From: Trissonchulus latispiculum | Lineage: Eukaryota; Nematoda; Enoplea; Enoplida; Ironidae | Assembly: GCA_030248195.1 (NCBI GenBank) | Contig: JASAND010026191.1 | Coordinates: 22,571-86,570, forward strand | Length of the DNA stretch: 64,000 nucleotides | Reading direction: 5' to 3' | Shown: positions 56,395-64,000 of the stretch, piece by piece | Numbering within the stretch: the stretch's first letter is position 1 | How the letters are laid out: the number at the start of each line of letters is the position of its first letter | Made by a program: the position numbers and the translations under genes | Notes under the pieces: generated by a model | What the model was told of the DNA's origin: nothing | Seen by the model: only the letters and a program-made list of their open reading frames with translations | Databases searched by the model: none

Positions 56395-56985
56395 GGGTCT
56401 TATCTCGATTACCCCCCACCACTCAAAATCCTTAAAACTTGACCAAATGAGCTAAAATTTGGTATGGGTATGCTTTCGACCACGCTGAGTTCAAATATCG
56501 CAAAATTTTTCGATTTCGCGAAATTCGATTTTTTTTCGATTTTTAAGGGGGGACCAAGGGAAACCGAAACATTTTATCTTCGATTTTGCTGAAAAGATGT
56601 ATATAGGGGTTTTCGGGGTCGTAAAACACGTATCTGAAGTCTGTTTTTCGATTCAGCTTTTCGTTAGCTCAGTATAAACCTACATCTTAAGCTTAAATCT
56701 TTAGCTTATCCTGAGCTAACGAAAAGCTGAATTGAAAAGCGGACGAATACGTGTTCTATGACCCCGAAAACCCCTATATACAACTTCTCAGCAAAATCGA
56801 AAATAAGAAAATTTCGGTTTCCCTTGGTGCCCCCTTAGAAATCGAAAAAAATCTAATTTCGCGAAATCGAAAAATTTTGCGATATATGAACTCAGCGTGG
56901 TCATAAGCGAAAACATACCAAATTTGAGCTCATTAGGTCAAGTTTTAAGGATTTTGAGTGGTGGGGGGTAATCGAGATAAGACCC
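56395..56985. mobile_element. Foldback MITE with 8-bp duplication
   Basis: Arms of about 290 bp begin GGGTCTTATCTCGATTACCC and end in the complement. They meet at a short loop around AAGCTTAAATC (about 56690). GAATTAAT flanks it perfectly at 56387-56394 and 56986-56993. The whole element is almost one hairpin. Eight bases suggests hAT-type integration. Confidence 0.85.
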
Positions 56986-56993
56986 GAATTAAT

Positions 56994-59900
56994 TACCGAC
57001 ACATCCTATCGTTTGAGTATAGCATCGGAGCAATGGGTTTCACCAACTTTTTAGTGAATAGCGAGTGCAATCTTGTAAGCGTGATTGCGGTTTTACAAAT
57101 CAAGTTTTGCTACCACATCAGCCCAGTCGGTTTGCCGGTTAGGTTTAGCAGTGAAAAAATTAATAATGACGACGTTAAAGGTCTGATTTAGTTTATTTGT
57201 ATCAGCAAAGGAATGAATCTAGAAAACATATGACACTGGCGAACTATTTATCGTGCATAGTGGTTTGCTGTCAGATCTCACAGTTGTTTAAAGCTCAGTA
57301 AGCAATAAGCATACGCCAACCCAACACAATCCAGTGACTATTTCACATAAGAGTCAAATACGCGTAAGCCTGCAAAAATTAAGAATAACATTATAAGTAA
57401 ATAGTATAGTTATAGCCTAAATAAATGTGATCCTTAATTACATGGTTTGTTTCATCATTTATTGCCATTCGGGAGCCCGAACGTTTGTAAAACTAACTGA
57501 TAAAATATAAACCAGCCGCTTGGTAAATATTCTCTGTTTGCAAATGCCGAATACATTTAAATTGAGCAATATCAAAGTTTTCTCCGGCAACTTGATAAGT
57601 TTTGCCATCGCTTTTGACTTTACTTGGATACAATGTTGTGGAAATTGCTATTCCTTTTCAGTCTTAAAGTAAATTTAATTATGCTATTTTCTCATTTCTC
57701 TCTTTTGAGATCAATTGAAAACGTACTGACAAGCAAATGTAGTAAGCCCCGAAAATAATGGTTAGATTGTGTTTTCGATGTGCTATCACCCACATGTACT
57801 GTCTACAAGGTGCTTGAAAATTTACCCAGAAAGGGTAGACAGAAAGGGAAGACAGGGCTCCAGGAACAAAAACAAAAACAGACATTCCCAGTCCAAATAC
57901 ATAAACTAAATAAATTCAAAACTGAAACATCCACTGAAAATGTAAATTAAACTTAATTTTGCAGTTTCCTTTTGAATATTTAGGCAAAGCCTTGTTGGCG
58001 ATTATTGATAATTGGCAAAAATGTTGCCATAAATATTGGCAAGCACTTCTGCTTATTATGAGTAATCGGCAAAACGTCTTGCATATTATATATATTATAT
58101 ATAATGCTGCAACATTTTGAGAAATCGGCCGATGCACCAAACTGCAACGGTTCAGTGGGGACAGATTGTCTTTAGGCTAGGCGCTGCTCATGACATAGAC
58201 TTTAATTGCCATATAAAGTTCCAAACTAACTGAACGGCAGGCCACATATTGATTCAACTACAACAGCCTAACTGCGTCTGCCAAGTATCGGTACCGAACT
58301 CATTACTTTTTAAAATCCTTTTTTAAGTAAAACATAGTATGACTTTTGGCTTGTAAACACGCTACATATAATATATATATTAATATCCATATTATATATA
58401 ATAGGCAATTATGAATATTCGGCAGAACATTATTGTTGATGAACTATGTGCCTGCAATTTAGAGCAGTGGTAGAAAAAAATGAGGATTCAACTCAAACTG
58501 TGGGCATCTGTGGAATAACTCCAGTCGACAACTCTGCGTAGTATGTAATTGCTTGCACAGGCGTAATGTGTAATGAAGTGGGTAGGATCGGGATTCCAAA
58601 ATTCAGCAACAGTCTATCACGACTGACTCTGGGTATCAACCACTTCGAGTACACGGAAGGTCGACACGTTTATCGGTGAAGATAAACTTAGGCACAGGAT
58701 CCTTGGAAGGTGATTTGTCCAGAACCAAAGATTCCTTGCGGTCAACCTGGTTGGTGTCTAGGCGTGAGTTCGTTTGAAGAGGGTAGGGCTTATCACTAGC
58801 AAGCGGGGTCGACACTTGCTGCTTCGGGATGAGGATGAAATCAGGTCTGTATCAAAGAACACTGATTTAGAATCTTGATTACCAAATCAAGATTCTATAA
58901 TGATGATAGTGATGTTTTTGTCGGGACCAAGGGTTCAATTAAAACACTTACTTGTGCAGGGGCTATGAATCCAAATCTTGATCTGATCCTTATGTCCTAG
59001 TAGGTGGGCTCAGTATTAGGACACAATAATTTATTAAGTATAGCTGTAATGATATTAACAACGATAATAGTGAAGATAAACAATGAACAGGATTATTACA
59101 ATGCGTACAAGGGATAGGACAAGTTACGAATCGCAAACTATAGGCTGTATAAACAATTAGACAAACAGCAGTGGTTTGCCAGAGTTGCCAGTATCTGAAT
59201 TACCCAGATTATTAATTGTTGTTAGGGACAAGGTTCTGACAGTTAAACTCAACTCTACTATATTCCTCTTCCTTTCCTTTCTTGACTAACTGACTAGCAA
59301 ATTATTAACCTATTACCAGACTCTATTGTGCAATCCCTATATGCTTGTGTTCGTGTTGTTAGATTATGACTCTTTTTCCGTCCTCCTTACCAAGGACAAT
59401 ATAATGTCACTAAAACAAGCTACTGAACAATTTAAATTAACTAGATTAAAGAGGTTAGTAGTACAAGGGTTTCCGGTCTTTGGGTGAGCCCGAAATGCTA
59501 GTAACAATAGCACTTTCGGATGCTATACGGTTGCCAAGGGACAAACACAAGGGGGGTCCGGTTGGGAGTTTCCTGGTCCGTTTATGGGGTTAGTACAGAT
59601 ATAGTTTAATTTAATCTCTTCGTTAAGTTCTCTACTTCCGATCGACTGGAATAACCGCTGAATTAGCTAAACCCAAGGGCAGGGGGTGACAACCCCTTCA
59701 ATAAGACTGATGATTAGTTCGAAAAGATTCATCTTTTAGATTGAAAGAATAAGAGTCACTTTAGAATAGTCGAGAACAATGTTAGACTTGCTTTGTTAGG
59801 TTTTAGGTCCCACTATAGATTCCGGTGCCGTATCTGCGATTGTCTCTGCCGTAATCGTTCCCCAAAAAGTCTGAACTGACTCTCAAAGTACCTTGGCAAA

Positions 59901-60420
59901 ACTGATCCTGATCCAACAATTGTTCCAAAATAACCGTATTCTTCGACTGAACTGACTACTAATCAATTATTGTAAGCACTGAGACTCCGATGACTGACAA
60001 TCTGACTTTGATCCTGGCAGGACAGATGAGAGCTCCGCACCTGAATCAAATGGGTTAAAACCCATTAGTACAAGTTATAGGTGCGGGATTCGAACCCAGC
60101 AACCATTACTCACATTTTGGCTTTCTGAACTTAAAACAAACTCGTACAAGTCAAATTTTTTGTGAAAGTTTGCAATTCGAGCGTATTAACACAAGTTCTG
60201 AATGATTTGAGTAAGATCACGATACTTAAAATTGGTTTTAAGCAAAACGTTAGTTTTTAGGACAATTTCTTGCGTTCTCATGCAAGAAATTGTGCCTTCG
60301 ATGTGAAACTGTAACTTCAACTTGATTTTCTCTTTGTACAGTCCGCTTCTGTGCGATTAAAACCTATTACTCGAATTTGATATACTTTTGGGTCCATTAA
60401 CAGCAGATAGGTACCCATTT
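56994..60420. other. Unassigned region
   Basis: AT-rich DNA without a gene that I can name. On the minus strand an open stretch of about 65 codons runs through 58645-58850 and could be the tail of a decayed retroelement frame. At about 60082-60105 the motif GGGATTCGAACCC is the complement of a tRNA B box and may belong to a SINE or be a primer-binding site. TATA-like ATATATATTA tracts lie near 58090 and 58370. Confidence 0.4.
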
Positions 60421-60800
60421 ACTCGGCTAACACGAGAAACATTGAATTGATTAATGTGATCAAATTTAGGACCTTCTGTTTTCCGGATCCTAGCAAGGAA
60501 GGTAACAACTTCCTATTTTTGATAAATGTTACTTAATTAGAAAGCGATTTGCGCGTGAGTTTAACGAAAACACAACACTGGAGTGTAAAACTTTTAACTT
60601 CGCGAGTTTAGATCAGGAAGGTAACAACTTCCTGTTCATAGCAAACATTAGCGAGTTGAGAGAGAGAGTTAACGCCTAGATTTGGTGAAAACGTCATAAT
60701 TTAGCGTAGAACCTCTGTCCTTTACTGGGTTCTACCAAGGGAAGGTAACAACTCCCTATTTTATGAGTATTAAACGTTGAAGACTAGATAAACTCACAAA
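60420..60800. repeat. Degenerate 120-bp tandem repeat with a conserved hairpin
   Basis: AGGAAGGTAACAACTTCCT occurs at 60495 and 60615, and AGGGAAGGTAACAACTCCCT at 60738, with 120 and 123 bp spacing. The hairpin arms co-vary (GGAAG with CTTCC; GGGA with TCCC) while the GTAACAA core is constant. The surrounding sequence is only loosely repeated. Confidence 0.7.
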
Positions 60801-62924
60801 ACTGGTGGTTTTAGTCTTTATTAGAAGATGGTTCTGATGTCCTATCCATAATACTTACGTAACTTATCGGTTGATTTGTATATTTCAAGTATAATATTGA
60901 TTATTTCCTAATGTTAGTTAAAATTGTCAGAATATTGAAACTGATTATTGCCATTTGTGGATAACTAGCATAGATGAACTTTATATTAATTATAAATGAG
61001 CAAAGTTGATCTTTCAACCTTGCTAACCTTTATATAACAGGGCTTGATTCGTTTTGCCTTTGAACGTGAACACCGGCATGAAATGGTGTTAGGCCGCAGT
61101 TGCGGTCATTGTTAGGAGCAGCATATACGTCAGATATAGCTGACCTAACTAAAAATGGCAATAACAGTGTGTTTTGGCTTTAGAAACAAAGGTACAGCAA
61201 TTGCAGCTAAAAAACTACGTTCACTACAGCTTAATTTATATCGTTGTAACAATGAGACCGACCATTTGATGGATTCCTGTTCTTGCGATTCGTCCGCACT
61301 CTTGACAAAGAGTGGCTTACGCGGACGAATCGAGGATATCCAAATTCAGGCTGATGGGGGCCTAATACGGAGTCCCCGTGACTCTAGGTCCTATAGCCTT
61401 AACCTCATTTGCATATTTGCTGAACAGTACCTAAACCTAGATTTCCCACGCAACCAAGTACTCACAAACTTACATGACTTGCAACCTAAAACTACATTAC
61501 TTATTACTACTTTTGCCTGCGTGCTATAGGAGTTCCGATATAGTTTCGGCACTTCATACAAATCATGCACACAGAGAATGCATAACCATTCAGACGGTCA
61601 CTTGACAATTGACAACTACATTACATAAAACATACATACCAAGGTCCTAGGTAACCTAGTATTGAGCTACGTAATCCTATTTGTTAATTAAACACAATTA
61701 TGCAACATTTGTGCAACACTTAGATTGATAACCACTTATGCCTCACTTATGCAACATTCAGACTAGAACAAGCTCTTATTAATAAAATGCAATCATTCAT
61801 ACAGATCACACATACACTTCATTCCTGCTTAAGGTCTGAGTCTTAATCACTCCAGCGATGCTCACAACCTTCGTCAGACAGAAGGAGTTTCCGCGAGTCA
61901 ACGCGCATACAGTCATGGAGGTCAATACAATGCCATTTATACAATTCACGCATACACAAGCACACAATTTCTTAGGTAAGTACCTATCTAACTAATCCTA
62001 ATAACGGACATAATTACAAACATTATAAACAATCTAGATGGACACCGACTCTAATTAATACTGGATGACCTATACTGCTAGCTATTATTTTAAACGTACT
62101 AAATTAACCGAATTTAAACGAAAAGTTGTTATGAGTCTTAGGTATCTAAAACTCAGTTTGTAGCGCGGAATTTTGGTAATTTTGAGAACTTTGGAACTTT
62201 ATGAAAGCCGTGTGAGTAATGATTGCTAAGCAATCATTACTAAACAAAACTATTATTAACAAACAAAACTACCAACAATACTTAAATTAATTTGTGGGGA
62301 AGCCGGTCATTCCCCGTGAAACTCTTAATAATTATGTTTGGAAAGGTGATTTAGTTATTTTTTAAGAAGCCAGATTTAGAAGCATAACTGGTAATTTGGT
62401 AACCTATTATTTTACCACCGACCTACGACAAACAATGCAAATTATAAACAATGCTTTTAAGGCTTAACAAGGCCTGAGATTAAAACGATATGGCCGGCAA
62501 CTCCTAGTTGCCGGCTGTGGGGTAAATGCTTCTGTTAACTAATTTAATAAAAAATAGGGTAGAAGTAAAGGGACCCTCTAACTCAAACTTAGGGGTTGGG
62601 TCCCCACTTAATAATCCCATAATCTAGTTTAAACCCAAATTTAGGTCAAAAGGACCTTGGTAAAAATTGATAAAAGGTTGGTCGTGGCTTTACCAAAAAA
62701 GCAAATAAAAGATAACAAAATAATTGAATAAAATAATTGGAGGTGGAGGTCAGCAAACCTCGATATACAGAGGGTGTCGGCACGAAAAACAGAAAAACAG
62801 AAATGGAGACAATTCTCAAGACCTCCATCGAACAGGAGGGGTTTATATGAGCTGTCCCTTCACTTAAAATCATAAAATAATAGCAATAAGAATAATAGAA
62901 ATAAAATAAAAGTTAAACTAAAAG
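60801..62924. other. Unassigned region with one long frame and a hairpin
   Basis: A 124-codon plus-strand frame (61155-61529) has no recognisable domain. Inside it CGATTCGTCCGC (61286-61297) pairs with GCGGACGAATCG (61321-61332), with an inner CACTCTT/AAGAGTG stem, giving a strong imperfect hairpin. The remainder is AT-rich with nothing supported. Confidence 0.4.
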
Positions 62925-62929
62925 TGGCT

Positions 62930-63215
62930 CGAAGGCCCATTCATGCTATCATAACTAAAAATATGGCCTCAGGCCCAAAATACTGATAAAAAAAAATGGG
63001 GCTCTTCGGCCCAAAAAATGCATATAACATATGGCCCATTGGCCTTGAAAAATATGGCCTAAAAGGCCCCCAAAGTTGTATACAAAAGAATGGCCCGATG
63101 GCCTCCAAAAATACTGAAAAATTGGCCCATAGGCCTCCAAAAAATAGGGCCGCAAAGGGCCGAAAAATTGCTGGCATGGCCGGGTTTAACAAACCCAAAA
63201 GGCCCCTGAAATGAA
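62930..63215. repeat. Array of GGCC mini-hairpins separated by A-rich spacers
   Basis: About eight short hairpins of the form TGGCC-N(2-4)-GGCC(A/T) occur every 25-40 bases, joined by A-rich linkers. Examples are TGGCCTCAGGCCC, TGGCCCATTGGCCT, TGGCCCGATGGCCT and TGGCCCATAGGCCT. Loops vary while the GGCC pairs are kept. Confidence 0.75.
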
Positions 63216-63244
63216 AGTAGTGTTCGTGTTGAAAAACTCAACTT

Positions 63245-63278
63245 CTTTTTCTCTGACCAGTGTGGGTCAGAGAAAAAG
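63245..63278. repeat. Perfect 14-bp stem hairpin
   Basis: CTTTTTCTCTGACC (63245-63258) pairs with GGTCAGAGAAAAAG (63265-63278) around six bases. A second hairpin, ACCGAGCTGACAG with CTGACAGCTCGGT (one mismatch), lies at about 63422-63453. Confidence 0.75.
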
Positions 63279-63506
63279 TCCCTATGTGTCCTAACCTGGG
63301 AAGGTGCGCTGAATTCCCTATGCAGGTAGCAACTGCACTAGGGAACGCACCGAAGGGAGGGGAAAAGCAGCCTACTTCGGCTGCAACTCAACGAACACTG
63401 ATTCGAAATGAAAATTTTGGGACCGAGCTGACAGTTTTGCTGACAGCTCGGTGACATGTCATTAGCGAAAGTTGGAGCGGATTGCCTCTTTGATTTTAAG
63501 GCAAAG

Positions 63507-63536
63507 CTTCTAGAAAGTTCTAGAACCTTCTAGAAG
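63507..63536. promoter_or_regulatory. Perfect six-unit heat-shock element
   Basis: TTCTAGAA occurs three times at exact 10-bp spacing (63508, 63518, 63528). This gives six alternating TTC/GAA pentamers, the ideal HSF trimer site. TATATAT lies about 110 bp to the right (63645) and ATATAAACG at about 63699. No downstream gene is identified inside the window. Confidence 0.75.
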
Positions 63537-64000
63537 TTTGCCACCTTTTGTGTGTGGGGCGCAGCGGCGGGCTGAGCCAGCTGGCCATTAGTGGTCGAAA
63601 TTAATGGGATTTTGAAATTATTGCCCCCCAACTGACCCATTTTTGATATATATCCAGTGCCGAAACTTGGCGAAACTTTGCGAAATTTTCTTTAACATAT
63701 AAACGTAACCAAAGGGAAAAACTTTACGAAATTTCGGCACTTTAGTGAATTATTATGCACGAAACATAATTTTCTATAAGTTAAAAATTATATCATGATA
63801 ATCTACGTACTTATCCACGTTTATCTAGCTATTCATATTTACAATTATATTGTTAATGAGGGGGTTAAGCCCCCTCTAATTCAAATGACCTGGGCTTATC
63901 CTTCTGTTTTCCTTTCCTTTTCTTGTTGGCCTTGTCCTCGGCCAAAAGTTCAGGTGAGGACAACTGCTAGGCCAGGAAAGAGAAAGACCTAGCAGAAAGA
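63537..64000. other. Unassigned right end
   Basis: No gene is supported. A GGGGGTTAAGCCCCCTC hairpin lies at about 63860-63877 and a TTGGCC...GGCCAA pair near 63927-63945. Confidence 0.5.

Noticed and set aside
60060..60135. tRNA gene on the minus strand (GGGTTCGAATCCC)
   Set aside because: The T-arm-like motif is present, but no matching A box, anticodon arm or acceptor stem could be folded; it is more likely a SINE or primer-site remnant.
61155..61529. 124-codon gene
   Set aside because: No domain was recognised, and the frame crosses a strong DNA hairpin in a repeat-rich area; left uncalled.

Overview
The window is invertebrate (metazoan) nuclear DNA that is AT-rich and dense in mobile elements. 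Evidence for an animal host is a split gene with GT-AG introns, a metazoan-type core promoter, and the element families present. I cannot name the species. The only host gene I can support is a DEG/ENaC (ASIC-like) sodium channel on the + strand. Its exons lie at about 2.9-10.7 kb and its last exon (second membrane segment and stop) at 52.6 kb, so about 42 kb of mobile DNA sits in one intron. One exon has a 7-bp tandem duplication that breaks the frame, so this copy may be a pseudogene.

Two related but distinct Polinton/Maverick elements (virus-like self-synthesising transposons) lie 1.1 kb apart in that intron. Polinton 1 is 11201-33495, with a 6-bp duplication GAGGGA and long inverted repeats. 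It carries a capsid block (protease, major capsid, pVI/pX-like, penton), a chromodomain integrase, a packaging ATPase and a TATA-binding-protein homolog. It also has an accessory block (NADAR hydrolase, YqaJ exonuclease, small proteins), and a protein-primed DNA polymerase B on the other strand. Polymerase, ATPase, YqaJ and one basic protein carry frameshifts or stops. Polinton 2 is 34561-47356, duplication GATATT, with 0.94-kb inverted repeats full of a 25-26 bp minisatellite. Its virion genes are intact but its polymerase is cut down to the zinc-finger N terminus. It also has a TBP homolog, a second penton-like gene and a death-fold (CARD-like) protein.

A young Ty3/gypsy retrotransposon (21419-28324, identical 192-bp LTRs) sits inside Polinton 1, in the gap between its two divergent gene blocks. 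It has gag, pol with a well-formed -1 frameshift signal, and an unusual third frame: NADAR domain fused to an SGNH hydrolase, apparently expressed by splicing.

The most notable system-level signals are these. (1) NADAR (ADP-ribose-related) proteins occur in both nested elements, from unrelated lineages. (2) Both Polintons encode their own TBP. (3) Polinton 1 has two near-identical TATA/Inr/MTE/DPE promoters driving the polymerase and the accessory block. (4) Polinton 1 transcripts end in hairpins that match the histone mRNA 3' stem-loop at nearly all positions.

The rest of the window (1-10 kb and 47-64 kb) is mostly non-autonomous DNA transposons. They include a hAT-like element with a perfect 8-bp duplication, a PIF/Harbinger-like element, several foldback elements, and motif-dense elements built of GGGTC, TGAAAC or TGCGTTAGGGCGCC repeats. 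Near the right end are an array of GGCC mini-hairpins and a perfect six-unit heat-shock element.
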